A DNA stretch of 64,000 nucleotides from Massiliimalia sp964370215 (lineage in GTDB: Bacteria; Bacillota; Clostridia; Oscillospirales; Ruminococcaceae): positions 1 through 64,000 of the forward strand of contig CAYJIM010000005.1 in assembly GCA_964370215.1 (NCBI GenBank), in the 5' to 3' direction. The notes below the pieces were generated by a model. The model did not search any database. It saw only the letters and a list, made by a program, of their open reading frames with translations, and was not told the origin of the DNA. This document shows positions 26,658 through 35,111 of the stretch, piece by piece. Each line of letters begins with the position of its first letter. Position 1 is the first letter of the stretch. Made by a program: the position numbers and the translations under genes.

Positions 26658-27047
26658 TTAAAAACTGTCATCAATTCTTGAAATGTATTGACAACATACA
26701 TAGACATTCTGAATCTTTTTGGCTTCAGTACCAATTGGGGTATCGATGATCGGTTGGGTTTCGGATGGGGTGATGTACAATTTGAATGCGATTGCATCCT
26801 GCCCTTTGCGCATGTTGGAGACTTTCTTGTAGGAGAATTGTTTGCCTTGAATGTCCAGATAATCAAACACGATTTTTTCCAATGGGTCACCGGAAAAAGT
26901 ACGCACGACCATATCCGCTTCGTACATTTCGATGATTGCTTTTGCTTCCTCAAAGCTCAACATGCTGAATTTGTACTGCCCTTCATTGATGATGGTGCCA
27001 ATAGTTTCGTTATCCAATAATAACAACGGTAAGTTTTTGCCAGACAT
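26658..27047 (-). CDS. Small soluble protein of unknown function
   Basis: The 129-residue product starts at ATG 27047, with AGGAG 8 bases before it. There is no signal peptide or membrane span. The pattern is LPLLLLDNETIG, then FSMLSFEEAKAIIEMYEAD, FDYLDI, and MRKGQDAIAFKLYI near residue 90. The order of a short N-terminal strand, an EEAK helix and a late GDALVF-like strand recalls the DUF1874 (STIV B116 / YddF) fold found on viruses and mobile elements. Similarity is too weak to assert. It has its own promoter and terminator and is divergent from the TraX gene. Confidence 0.75.
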   Translation of the reverse strand: MSGKNLPLLLLDNETIGTIINEGQYKFSMLSFEEAKAIIEMYEADMVVRTFSGDPLEKIVFDYLDIQGKQFSYKKVSNMRKGQDAIAFKLYITPSETQPIIDTPIGTEAKKIQNVYVCCQYISRIDDSF

Positions 27048-27098
27048 AAACGTCACTCCTCTCGTGTGTTTCTAAGACTTTTGCCTTAGCTTACTTTT

Positions 27099-27128
27099 AT
27101 TATAACGGTCTTTACAGCGGTTTGTCAA
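27099..27128 (-). promoter_or_regulatory. Sigma-A promoter of the small unknown gene
   Basis: TTGACA (27128-27123) and TATAAT (27104-27099) are both perfect on the minus strand, with an 18-base spacer. Strong transcription is predicted. Confidence 0.8.
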
Positions 27129-27305
27129 TTGTTTTTTATCATTTCTAACAGAAAATAAATTTTTAACAAACTTTTTTAGAGCTTTTCGCACAATTCCGAC
27201 CAATTGTCCCTCTAGCACTGTCATTCTTGTCAATTGCAGTACATACTGCCCTACTGATTGACATAGTATAACAACAGACCTTTTACTTGAAAGGAGCGAC
27301 TTTTC

Positions 27306-28067
27306 TTGAACCTCTCTCTCTCAAAACAGATCACACGCTCACTTGCCGCCCCCTTATCGCTGGATGGCAACACGTTGAAAAGCCTGGCGTTGCTTGCCAT
27401 GCTGTTTGACCACATTGTTTATACCCTCGCCTTTGGGCTTGCCATCATCGAACCATTTGGTGAACTGTACATGCTGCTGCGTATTCCCGGTAGAATCACG
27501 GCACCCATTATGTGCTTTTTTATTGCTGAGGGGTTTCATTACACCAAAGATCTTGCCGCTTACTTCAAGCGATTGCTCCTTCTCGCAGTTCTTTCTCATA
27601 TCCCTTATGTATTGTTCTTCGATGTGGTATGGTGGAAAACTACCAGCATCATCTTTGGCTTTGTGTTGGGCCTTATTGCACTCATCATCGCCACCCACCA
27701 GAAGATCCCCTTGGTGCTTAAAGTGCTCACCATTCTTGTTTGCTGCGCATTTTCACTGGTCTCTACCTTTGATACACTGGTGGTACTATGGATTCTTTTC
27801 TTCGGCCTGTTTCATCATCGTCCAAAGGCGCAACTCCTCTCTTTTACACTCATTGCCTTGTTTGGGGGGCTTTCCTCTATCGGGTATCAACTCCTTACCG
27901 ACTTTGCCCAGTCGTGGTATATGGTAGGAATGTTGCTCGCTATTCCACTACTTTGGTGTTACAACAATGAACGCGGGCAACGCACGGCCTTCTCGCAGTA
28001 CGGATTTTATGTGTTCTATCCCTTGCACCATCTGTTGCTATATATTGTCATACTCCTTGGCCGGTAG
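27306..28067 (+). CDS. TraX-family membrane protein
   Basis: The 253-residue protein starts at TTG 27306 with AAAGGAG 8 bases before it. It shows the TraX pattern: LSLDGNTLKSLALLAMLFDHIVY, RIPGRITAPIMCFFIAEGFHYT and YFKRLLLLAVLSHIPYVLFF, ending YPLHHLLLYIVILLG. About seven membrane spans are expected. In F plasmid TraX acetylates pilin. Chromosomal Firmicutes homologues are acyltransferase-like and of unknown role, so this is not evidence for conjugation. Unusually, its stop codon TAG lies inside the hairpin GCCGGTAGCACCGGC of a dispersed repeat, so the repeat supplies the last codons. Confidence 0.88.
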   Translation: MNLSLSKQITRSLAAPLSLDGNTLKSLALLAMLFDHIVYTLAFGLAIIEPFGELYMLLRIPGRITAPIMCFFIAEGFHYTKDLAAYFKRLLLLAVLSHIPYVLFFDVVWWKTTSIIFGFVLGLIALIIATHQKIPLVLKVLTILVCCAFSLVSTFDTLVVLWILFFGLFHHRPKAQLLSFTLIALFGGLSSIGYQLLTDFAQSWYMVGMLLAIPLLWCYNNERGQRTAFSQYGFYVFYPLHHLLLYIVILLGR

Positions 28068-28115
28068 CACCGGCAGGCATTGCGGACGACCAAAGGTCGC
28101 CCCTACCACACAATG
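28060..28115 (+). repeat. Stop-proximal repeat (element C) overlapping the TraX stop
   Basis: Hairpin GCCGGTAGCACCGGC (28060-28074) contains the TraX TAG. It is followed by AGGCATTGCGG, a second hairpin GACGACC/GGTCGCC and CCCTACCACACAATG. The same order follows the stop codons of the HIT and FGGY genes, and in shortened form the AI-2E gene. Confidence 0.8.
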
Positions 28116-28130
28116 AAAATCGGGTAGTTC

Positions 28131-28280
28131 ATAAAAGTTTTGTCCACTTTTTCAAAAGTGGTGGAGTTTGAGGCGAAGTCTCAATGTCTTTGATGCCGCA
28201 AGGGAGTATTAAGAGGGTGAATTTCCAAACAATCCGGTGAATTGTTTGGAAAGAGGGAGATTTTACGATAAAAAATCTCC
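28131..28280 (-). repeat. Element A, copy 3 (type II)
   Basis: Minus-strand order: TTTTACGATAAAAAA / TCTCCCTCTTT, stem CCAAACAATTC / GAATTGTTTGG, a short linker, TTGAGACTTCGCCTCAA replacing the usual GTGGGAC..GTCCCAC stem, then CCACTTTTGAAAAAGTGG. The central stem differs at several paired positions from other copies, yet pairing is kept. Confidence 0.82.
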
Positions 28281-28286
28281 CTGCGG

Positions 28287-28440
28287 GTGAACCCCGCTGT
28301 TGTTGCCGACCGAACACCCATCACACGTAAACCTCGTCCACGAGCCGGTAGCACCGGCAGGCATTTGCGGACAGCGTCCGCAGGCATTTCCGACCAAGCA
28401 CCCATATCACAAAAAGCCCGTCCACGACGTGGCATGGTGT
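28287..28440 (-). repeat. Tandem hairpin blocks in the TraX/glycosyltransferase junction
   Basis: The block contains two partial copies of a module also found at 4.7 and 46.5 kb (CCGACCGAACACCCATCACA and CCGACCAAGCACCCATATCA). Another copy of GCCGGTAGCACCGGC and the hairpin GCGGACAGCGTCCGC lie between them. No gene is seen. A GGGCGATC / GGTCGCCC hairpin lies immediately to the right. Confidence 0.7.
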
Positions 28441-28489
28441 GATGCAAATTGCGGGCGATCACACAGGGTCGCCCGCACCGCACAAAGAA

Positions 28490-28526
28490 AGAGGCAGTGA
28501 CGAAGATATTGTTCGTCACTGCCTCT
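28490..28526 (-). terminator. Terminator of the glycan operon
   Basis: AGAGGCAGTGACGAA pairs with TTCGTCACTGCCTCT and is followed by TTTC on the minus strand, 13 bases beyond the glycosyltransferase stop. Confidence 0.82.
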
Positions 28527-28539
28527 GTTTATATTCACA

Positions 28540-29706
28540 TTACTCGGTCATCGCTCTCGGTGGTTGCAGGACTTCTATGAAGTACTGCTCCATCAAACGA
28601 TTGACCTGTTTTTTATCATAGCCCAACACAACATTGTAATTGTAGTTGCCCATCGCCTGCCACCGCTCTGGATGGGTCGTCAAGCGATGTAGTGCAATGG
28701 CAAAGCTCTCCGATTGTTTGGGGTCACATAGATACCCGCCAAGATCCGCTTGAATCAGCTCGGCATTGCCACGAATATCTGAACAGATCACAGGTTTTTT
28801 TGCCGCCATCGCTTCCATCAGTGATACAGGCAAGCCTTCGCGCAACGAGGGAAAGCAAAAAATGTCCGCCGCATGGAGCAGTTTTGGTACATCATCTCGA
28901 AATCCCAATAGGTGAAATCGATCCGACAAGCCTAATTCTTCTGCCAATACCAACAGCAATTCTCGCTGATACCCTTGTCCTGCCACCACATAATGCAAGT
29001 GCTCATGCTCTAGTTTTGCCATGGCACGCAACACCACTTCATGGTTTTTATTTTGATTGAGCTCGCCAATAGAAAACAGCATCACATCACTTGCCCGCAT
29101 ACCAAGCGCTTGTCTCGTGGAGTGTCTGCAATCGACAAAGGCAGTAATGGCGTCGGCATCAATACCGACCCCCGGCAGGTGCCCTACCTGCTTTGCCGGC
29201 ATTTTTTGCTTCGCAAAGTTGTAGTCCTCTTTGTTGATGGTCAACAGCAAATCGGTTTTCTTTGCACAAAACCATTCAACTGGATAATAACACAGCCAGT
29301 TGATGACCGGGGCTCCTTTAAAAAAGTGAAACCCGTGTGCCGTGTAGATGACCTTCAGTGGATGATCTGGTTTGATCAACCTTGACACTACACTCGCAAT
29401 GGGGGTGTGGCAGTGAATGGCTTCATAGCCATAGTCGTTGACCACTGCTTGCAATTGCTTTTTGGCTTTACACATACTAGGCAGATTGTAGACACTGCGA
29501 ATAAAATCAACCTGATGCACTGCAATGCCTTGCGTGACAAGGCGCTCTTGAAAAGCTTTTGCCTTTTCGGGTGAATAGGTGCTACCCTGTTTATAATTAC
29601 AAGCCACACCAACTTCACAGCCAAGTGCACGAAGGATGCGGATATTTTCCATATTAAATTGATCAATGGTAGATGCAACTGCCGATACGACTAAAATGCG
29701 TTTCAT
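28540..29706 (-). CDS. Glycosyltransferase family 4 (EpsD-like)
   Basis: The 388-residue cytoplasmic GT-B enzyme begins MKRILVVSAVASTIDQFNMENI. The N-terminal acceptor domain contains AIHCHTPIASVVSRL. The C-terminal donor domain contains FSIGELNQNKNHEVVLRAMA, YVVAGQGYQRELL, then HLLGFRDDVPKLLHAADIFCFPSLREGLPVSLMEAMAAKKPVI with the E(x7)E donor-binding motif. It resembles EpsD/CapM-type enzymes that extend lipid-linked exopolysaccharide repeats. AGGAGG precedes ATG. It follows the EpsC-like dehydratase by 41 bases, which suggests it may transfer the sugar made from that enzyme's product. Confidence 0.9.
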   Translation of the reverse strand: MKRILVVSAVASTIDQFNMENIRILRALGCEVGVACNYKQGSTYSPEKAKAFQERLVTQGIAVHQVDFIRSVYNLPSMCKAKKQLQAVVNDYGYEAIHCHTPIASVVSRLIKPDHPLKVIYTAHGFHFFKGAPVINWLCYYPVEWFCAKKTDLLLTINKEDYNFAKQKMPAKQVGHLPGVGIDADAITAFVDCRHSTRQALGMRASDVMLFSIGELNQNKNHEVVLRAMAKLEHEHLHYVVAGQGYQRELLLVLAEELGLSDRFHLLGFRDDVPKLLHAADIFCFPSLREGLPVSLMEAMAAKKPVICSDIRGNAELIQADLGGYLCDPKQSESFAIALHRLTTHPERWQAMGNYNYNVVLGYDKKQVNRLMEQYFIEVLQPPRAMTE

Positions 29707-29747
29707 CCGTCACCTCCTATGCGTTTTCAAACAAGGGCTCAGCCCTT

Positions 29748-31601
29748 TTAATGTTTTTGAATGGTTACCTGTCGCGGTTTTGAGGACTCCGCCACCATGT
29801 AAAAAAGACATTCTCTGAGTGTCGCTTCATCGGTTTGAGTTTCAAGAAGCTGTTCTAACTGCGCAAGTCCCCCTTGCAAAATGCTCGGGTCAATACCGGT
29901 ATCGCGCATAATGAAGATTTTTTTATGGGAGGTTTTGTCGACCGTTTCGTTGTCGAGTTTCAATTCCTCAAACATCTTTTCCCCATCACGTAGACCGGTG
30001 ATTTTGATGTCTATATCCTGGTAAGGGGTCAACCCCGACAAGCGAATCAAATTGATGGCCAAGTCGTAAATCCTGACGGGTTTTCCCATATCAAGTACAA
30101 ACAACTCCGAGCCTTTCGCCGCAGCTCCCGCGGAAAGGACAAGGGTCACCGCCTCCGGAATGGTCATAAAGTAACGGGTCATCTCTTGATGCGTAACGGT
30201 TACCGGCCCCCCTGCCGCGATCTGCTTTTTAAAGAGCGGAATAACCGACCCATTAGAACCCAAGACGTTACCAAAACGTACCGCAACGCATTCTGTTCCA
30301 CGATCACAATATGCTTTGACTAACAGCTCACAAATACGTTTGGTTGCCCCCATCACGTTGGTCGGGTTGACTGCTTTGTCAGTGGAGATCAAAATGAATT
30401 TTTCAACCCCAGTGGCAACTGTTTCTTCCAGCAGGTTTTTCGTGCCGAAAATATTGTTTTTAATCGCTTCAAACGGGTTGATTTCCATCATCGGCACATG
30501 CTTGTGTGCCGCCGCATGGAAGACAATTTGCGGTTTGTACTGTGCGAAAATATTTTTCAATCGCAATTGGTCCCTAACCGAACCAAAAGCCGTCACATAC
30601 CTGTCCGCAAATTCCCCTTTCAGTTCTTCGTTGAGTTCAAACAGCCCGTTTTCATTGATGTCATAAATAATCAGTTGTTTGCAGCCATTCTGCAGAATTT
30701 GACGACAGAGCTCCGAACCGATCGACCCTGCTCCACCGGTGACCAGCACCACACGATCCTGTACAAAGGCACGGTTGATTTTGTTGTCCACCTTGATCGG
30801 CTTGCGAAACAACAGGTCTTCGATGGATACTTCACGCAAGGCCACATCGGTCACGTTGTTGCTGAACTGATCCAACCCCACCACACGCTGTACAACACGT
30901 GTTTTGAGTTGCGCTGCCGACACTTGATCGTAAATGGTGCTCATCTGCTCTTCAGAGGCCGATGGAATGGCGATGAGCAATTCTTCTGCACCTAATTTTT
31001 TAGCATAATAGCCAACCGTGTCAATGTTTCCTAACACTTTGACACCAACAAGTTTCAATCCTTGCTTTTGCGGATCGTCGTCCACAAATCCCACAGGATA
31101 CATCCCGTGGACCTTGTTATTTAAGATTTGTTTTGCCATTAAGGCACCAGCTTCACCTGCACCGATAATCAACACCTTTTTGTTGTTGCCACTGCGCCCT
31201 GCACGCAGGCTCAAAAACCATCTTTGGTAGCGAGGAATGGCGCGCACTGCACAAGAGAGCAGGAAAAACATCATCCCATACAACACGGTGATGGAGCCGG
31301 AAATGCCCACCACACCGGCCAGTTTAATCAACAACAGCAGCACGATGGTAAAGAGCATGACCAATCCCTGTTTGATAATTTCGGCAAAACCAAAATACGC
31401 CAATACACTATTGTAGCAATCCAACAACACACTAATCGCCACCGACAAAATAACTGCAAGCGGCACGGTATATAACAACACATCTTGATAATACATCGGT
31501 ACCATAAACTCAAATCGCAAAGAAGCCGCCAAAAACATGGCAACGACCCCCAGTGCAATATCCACTAAGATAAAAAAGTACTGCTTTGTGCGCATACTCA
31601 T
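29748..31601 (-). CDS. Membrane-bound UDP-GlcNAc 4,6-dehydratase (EpsC/CapD/PglF type)
   Basis: The 617-residue protein has four N-terminal membrane spans (about 5-125), a first Rossmann domain (IIGAGEAGALMAKQIL) and an extended-SDR catalytic domain (VTGGAGSIGSELCRQIL). HAAAHKHVPMMEINPFEAIKNN and STDKAVNPTNVMGATKR are the hallmarks of this group. Family members dehydrate UDP-GlcNAc to the 4-keto-6-deoxy sugar that leads to bacillosamine, FucNAc or QuiNAc type sugars for surface glycans. ATG 31601 follows GGGGATTTGAT and gives the normal length. The aminotransferase or reductase needed next is not in the window. Confidence 0.92.
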   Translation of the reverse strand: MSMRTKQYFFILVDIALGVVAMFLAASLRFEFMVPMYYQDVLLYTVPLAVILSVAISVLLDCYNSVLAYFGFAEIIKQGLVMLFTIVLLLLIKLAGVVGISGSITVLYGMMFFLLSCAVRAIPRYQRWFLSLRAGRSGNNKKVLIIGAGEAGALMAKQILNNKVHGMYPVGFVDDDPQKQGLKLVGVKVLGNIDTVGYYAKKLGAEELLIAIPSASEEQMSTIYDQVSAAQLKTRVVQRVVGLDQFSNNVTDVALREVSIEDLLFRKPIKVDNKINRAFVQDRVVLVTGGAGSIGSELCRQILQNGCKQLIIYDINENGLFELNEELKGEFADRYVTAFGSVRDQLRLKNIFAQYKPQIVFHAAAHKHVPMMEINPFEAIKNNIFGTKNLLEETVATGVEKFILISTDKAVNPTNVMGATKRICELLVKAYCDRGTECVAVRFGNVLGSNGSVIPLFKKQIAAGGPVTVTHQEMTRYFMTIPEAVTLVLSAGAAAKGSELFVLDMGKPVRIYDLAINLIRLSGLTPYQDIDIKITGLRDGEKMFEELKLDNETVDKTSHKKIFIMRDTGIDPSILQGGLAQLEQLLETQTDEATLRECLFYMVAESSKPRQVTIQKH

Positions 31602-31918
31602 ATCAAATCCCCATTCTTTCTCATCATATCTATATATCATTATGCTATCTTATCATCTCTAATTTCCATTAAAAAAGACTGTAAACATGCTCTATTTTAT
31701 CATAATTTTGCCGTTTAGTCAAATTTCTGGTGATTTATTCACCAAATAATCACATCTTTTTTCTTAGTGTTCGCACCCTGTACAGCATTACTCTTTTTCT
31801 CATTTCACATTTATCAAAATTTCACAAACTATACTAGCAAAATCAAAAAGCCCTTTTCTTTTTTGACATCCTTGCTGAGTGCCTAACAATCTGCAATTTG
31901 CGTGTTTAAGCTTTTCTA
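31602..31918. other. AT-rich intergenic region
   Basis: No gene is seen. It should contain the promoter for the minus-strand glycan operon, but no clean consensus pair was found. A terminator for the neighbouring TVP38 operon follows at 31919. Confidence 0.5.
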
Positions 31919-31963
31919 AAAAAATGCTGAGGCTAAACGTTTGTTTAGCCTCAGCATTTTCGA
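31919..31963 (-). terminator. Terminator of the TVP38 operon
   Basis: AAAATGCTGAGGCTAAAC pairs perfectly with GTTTAGCCTCAGCATTTT around a 4-base loop, 18 bases beyond the TVP38 stop. Confidence 0.88.
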
Positions 31964-31980
31964 TACAATCAATCATCCTG

Positions 31981-32703
31981 TTAATTTTTCGCCATTTTCA
32001 TCCCATCCTCAACCGATGGGGATGTGTTCGACGACACGTCTTCTAACGCTTCCTGCTTTTTCTTTTTCTTAGAAATGAGCATCGTCAAGACGGTAAAAAC
32101 AATCAGCACGGCGATGGAAATGACCAAACCCCACGGATTGCTCTGCACATCCGCTGCAGTGTAAGAAAGGTAAACGTACACTGCTGACCCCGGAAGCATC
32201 CCGATGAAAGTTGCAAGCGCATATTTTGGATAGGAAATAGAGGATAGTCCCGGCACATAGTTGACGACATTAAATGGAAAAATCGGGATGGCGCGTAAAT
32301 ACAAAACGTATAAAAATCCGTTTTTCTCCATTTGGTTATTTATTTTCTCAAGAAAGGATCCTGATTTGATAAATCGCATGACAAAGTCTTTGCCGGCAAA
32401 GCGGGAGATAAAAAAGGTAATGGTACAGCCGATGTTAGAGGCAATGACCACCAACAAAAGCCCTTCCCAAAACCCGAACAGCGGTGCGGCAAGCAACGTC
32501 ATCGGCAAACCCGGCACCACCAAAATGACGGCGAGAATATAAAGTCCACAGAAGATAAACGGTGCCCAAAAGGAGTCCCTAATTCCATCAAATAGTGCAG
32601 TAATCGATTCGATGCTCAAATAATTGCGTAGCGGTGTCAAAAATACCACCAGTGCCAAAACCAACACAACAATCAACGGCAAAAATTTTTTAAACTTTTT
32701 CAT
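31981..32703 (-). CDS. TVP38/TMEM64 (DedA-superfamily) membrane protein
   Basis: The 240-residue protein shows the VTT domain: GLPMTLLAAPLFGFWEGLLLV, ISRFAGKDFVMRF and FPFNVVNYVPGLSSISYPKYALATFIGMLPGSAVYVY. About six spans include re-entrant loops. VTT proteins are linked to lipid scrambling or flipping and membrane homeostasis. ATG 32703 is favoured because AAGGATGAGG lies before it; the ATG three codons earlier abuts its own ribosome site. It overlaps the CDP-alcohol transferase gene by 14 bases, implying translational coupling. Confidence 0.88.
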   Translation of the reverse strand: MKKFKKFLPLIVVLVLALVVFLTPLRNYLSIESITALFDGIRDSFWAPFIFCGLYILAVILVVPGLPMTLLAAPLFGFWEGLLLVVIASNIGCTITFFISRFAGKDFVMRFIKSGSFLEKINNQMEKNGFLYVLYLRAIPIFPFNVVNYVPGLSSISYPKYALATFIGMLPGSAVYVYLSYTAADVQSNPWGLVISIAVLIVFTVLTMLISKKKKKQEALEDVSSNTSPSVEDGMKMAKN

Positions 32704-33295
32704 CTTCCTCATCCTTCATAATTTTCGTAATATGATAAAAGCGGATGATCCCCGTCACAAAAATGAGCAGGGTAAAGGCAAGCAACAGATAACCTGCCGC
32801 CGATGGGAACAACAGCATCAACCCAAAGGTAATAAACGTTTCGGTGCGCTCTGCAAGACCGGGGTCATAGTGCATACTTTTCTCCCCCATGTTTTGCATG
32901 AGTGCCCCTGCCACACTAAAAGTGGCAAAATTGAAGACCACTGACACAAAAAATAGTAGGTAGAAAAAGGAAAATTCCGGTAGAGCAAAGTAAAAACCCA
33001 ATACAATCGCCGACTCTACCAAACGGTCAAATACCATGTCCCAAAATGCACCGAGCTTAGAGCTTTTCTTGGTCAGCCGTGCCACCGTACCATCTAGCAC
33101 ATCCATCAATCCGGAGAGTGCCAACAACACCCCTGCTACCAGATAGGCTTGCAATGCCACGCAAACACCGGCGGCAACCCCCAACAACAATGCCAACACC
33201 GTCACCTGATTGGGTGTCAGGCGCAGTTTTACCAATGCCTTCCCCCCTAAGTCAAATGCAGGTTGTACAACTTTGCGATAACGACTGTCAATCAT
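32690..33295 (-). CDS. CDP-alcohol phosphatidyltransferase
   Basis: The 201-residue membrane enzyme carries the family motif DGTVARLTKKSSKLGAFWD followed by MVFD, that is DGxxARxxxxxxxxGxxxDxxxD, which coordinates two metal ions and the CDP-alcohol. Five or six spans follow. It should transfer a phosphatidyl or phospho-alcohol group; the acceptor (glycerol-phosphate, inositol-phosphate or another) cannot be read. ATG 33295 overlaps the upstream stop in the form ATGA and has AGGAGG before it; the longer frame to 33346 would overlap far more. It is the middle gene of a coupled three-gene operon. Confidence 0.88.
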   Translation of the reverse strand: MIDSRYRKVVQPAFDLGGKALVKLRLTPNQVTVLALLLGVAAGVCVALQAYLVAGVLLALSGLMDVLDGTVARLTKKSSKLGAFWDMVFDRLVESAIVLGFYFALPEFSFFYLLFFVSVVFNFATFSVAGALMQNMGEKSMHYDPGLAERTETFITFGLMLLFPSAAGYLLLAFTLLIFVTGIIRFYHITKIMKDEEDEKV

Positions 33296-34722
33296 GCTCG
33301 TTTCCTCCTCATACCAATGATCTGTAACAATAATTTTGTCTGCCACGGCTTGACCCCCTCTTTGCGATAGGTACTTGCCGCTGTTTTATAGATTTCCGCT
33401 TGGGTAGGATAAGGCAAAATCACATTGTTCCATGCAGAGATCTTTTGTTTGTTTGCAACCGCCAATGCCGCCGGTGCAATCAACTCCCCGGCCTTCTCAC
33501 CCACCAATGTCGCCCCGATGAGTACCCCTTTGCGATCGACTGACACCTTTAAAAAACCATCTAAATCGTCCTCCGCTCTAGCGCGGTCATTGCCTTTGAG
33601 GGGCAATCGCATCGTCTTGCTCCCCTTCAACTGTTTGGCCTGCGCTTCTGAAAGCCCCACATGCGCCACCTCTGGCAGGGTGTAAGTACACCAACATACC
33701 TTACTGTAATCCACCGTTTGTCGCAAGCCGAGCAGTGCATTTTGCAGGACAACCCCTGCCTGATACCCTGCCATATGGGTGAATTGGAAGGGGCCTGCCG
33801 CATCCCCGCAGGCATAAATGCTGGGCACACTGCTCCGCAGATGGCGATCCACTACAATCTGTCCGTTTTTTGCAAGAGTCACGCCGACTTCTTCTAGCCC
33901 TAGCCCTTTGGTGACTGCTTTCCTACCAAGACTGACAAGCAACGCATCACCTACAATCTGCCGTTCTTTGCCATCCTGTGTGACGGTGACGACAATTTCC
34001 TCCCCACGCTTGTCCACTCGCCCAATCGCCGCCTGTAGGCAAAGCTGCACACCGTCTGCCTCCAATCGTTGTTTCAAGATGGGACCGACTTCCGGTTCAT
34101 CCTTTGAAAAGAGTGTCGACGACCGATCGATGACCGTGACGGTACTGCCGAGATGACAAAACCCCTGTCCCAATTCCAATCCGATGGGTCCTGCCCCTAG
34201 CACCAACAGACGATCGGGCAGCGTTTGCATTTCAAATATGTTGTGGTTGGTGTAATAAGGGACTTCCGACAATCCCGCAATGGGCGGAATAGCAGCTTCC
34301 GAGCCTGTGGCAATGATCACCGACTTTGCCCGATACCGTTTGCCACCAGCTTCCACCGTGTGTCCGTCCACCAAAACGCCTTTATGGCGGACCACCTTCA
34401 CTCCAAGACCCTCAAACCTCTCCTGCGAGTCATGGGGGGCAATGCTTTCTATGACATCATGGACATACCCCATCACATCGGCAAGGTCAACACCACCAAG
34501 TGCCGTATGAACACCTAAAGATTGTACCGCTTTTGTGCGATGCGCCCCATGCGCACCATGTAAAAAACTCTTGCTCGGCACACAACCGTAGTTCAAACAA
34601 TCCCCACCCATGAGGCTCTCTTCAAACAATACCGCCTTCCCACCGAGTGCTGCTGTGCCTGCCGCGACCACCAGTCCTGCAGAACCTGCGCCGATAATTG
34701 CCATATCGTATTCGTAGCGCAT
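33292..34722 (-). CDS. FAD-dependent disulfide oxidoreductase (mercuric reductase-like)
   Basis: The 476-residue flavoprotein has the FAD motif IIGAGSAGLVVAAGTAALGG. The redox disulfide is in GGDCLNYGCVPSK. An NAD(P) motif follows (LVLGAGPIGLELGQGF), then IYACGDAAGPFQFTHMAGYQ. The C-terminal dimerisation domain contains LPEVAHVGLSEAQA. It groups with mercuric-reductase-like and lipoamide dehydrogenase-like proteins. No vicinal C-terminal cysteines or N-terminal HMA domain are seen, so mercury reduction is unlikely. It is coupled to a CDP-alcohol transferase and a TVP38 protein; association of such reductases with TVP38 proteins is known elsewhere but unexplained. Confidence 0.88.
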   Translation of the reverse strand: MRYEYDMAIIGAGSAGLVVAAGTAALGGKAVLFEESLMGGDCLNYGCVPSKSFLHGAHGAHRTKAVQSLGVHTALGGVDLADVMGYVHDVIESIAPHDSQERFEGLGVKVVRHKGVLVDGHTVEAGGKRYRAKSVIIATGSEAAIPPIAGLSEVPYYTNHNIFEMQTLPDRLLVLGAGPIGLELGQGFCHLGSTVTVIDRSSTLFSKDEPEVGPILKQRLEADGVQLCLQAAIGRVDKRGEEIVVTVTQDGKERQIVGDALLVSLGRKAVTKGLGLEEVGVTLAKNGQIVVDRHLRSSVPSIYACGDAAGPFQFTHMAGYQAGVVLQNALLGLRQTVDYSKVCWCTYTLPEVAHVGLSEAQAKQLKGSKTMRLPLKGNDRARAEDDLDGFLKVSVDRKGVLIGATLVGEKAGELIAPAALAVANKQKISAWNNVILPYPTQAEIYKTAASTYRKEGVKPWQTKLLLQIIGMRRKRA

Positions 34723-35044
34723 AACCTTTCTCCATTCCTGCCGCAATCATCTAAGACTCGCTGTCACGATGCGGCACCGCAAAACAACGATTGGTTTTAC
34801 CTTTCGGGTCTTTGCAATGGATATTTGCCAGAATATTTGCGCATGGACGTGCCTTCCATCCTCTTTTAATTCATAGTTTATCAGTGTGAATTATCCTGAA
34901 TGAAAAAGCACCTCCCTTCGGATTTGCTGTTTCACCCATTATACCACTTTTCCACTCCACTTTTCAAATGTTAAATGCTTTATTTTAGTATTTTTGAAAA
35001 AAATTATTAAAATTAAACAAATCAGAGTCTTTCTCTTTATACAA
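34723..35044. other. Intergenic region with a possible broken small gene
   Basis: A minus-strand frame (34870-34751) encodes a cysteine-bearing peptide including CANILANIHCKDPKGK and RCFAVPHRDSES, but it has no standard start codon. It may be a remnant or nothing. The rest is AT-rich and probably holds the promoter of the oxidoreductase operon. Confidence 0.35.
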
Positions 35045-35084
35045 AAAAGCAAGGTGAAGTCTGCTCCACCTTGCTTTTCCTGTT
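35045..35084 (-). terminator. Terminator of the NUDIX gene
   Basis: AAAGCAAGGTG pairs with CACCTTGCTTT around a 10-base loop with a T-run on the minus strand. Confidence 0.8.
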
Positions 35085-35111
35085 ATTCACTTTTTCTAGC
35101 TCCACACGCAA

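Noticed and set aside
26465..26953. 162-codon minus-strand open frame
   Set aside because: It is largely in another frame of the better supported 129-residue gene and runs through that gene's terminator.
27306..28067. TraX as evidence of a conjugative element
   Set aside because: No relaxase, coupling protein, integrase or type IV secretion genes are nearby; TraX-family proteins are common chromosomal membrane proteins in Firmicutes.
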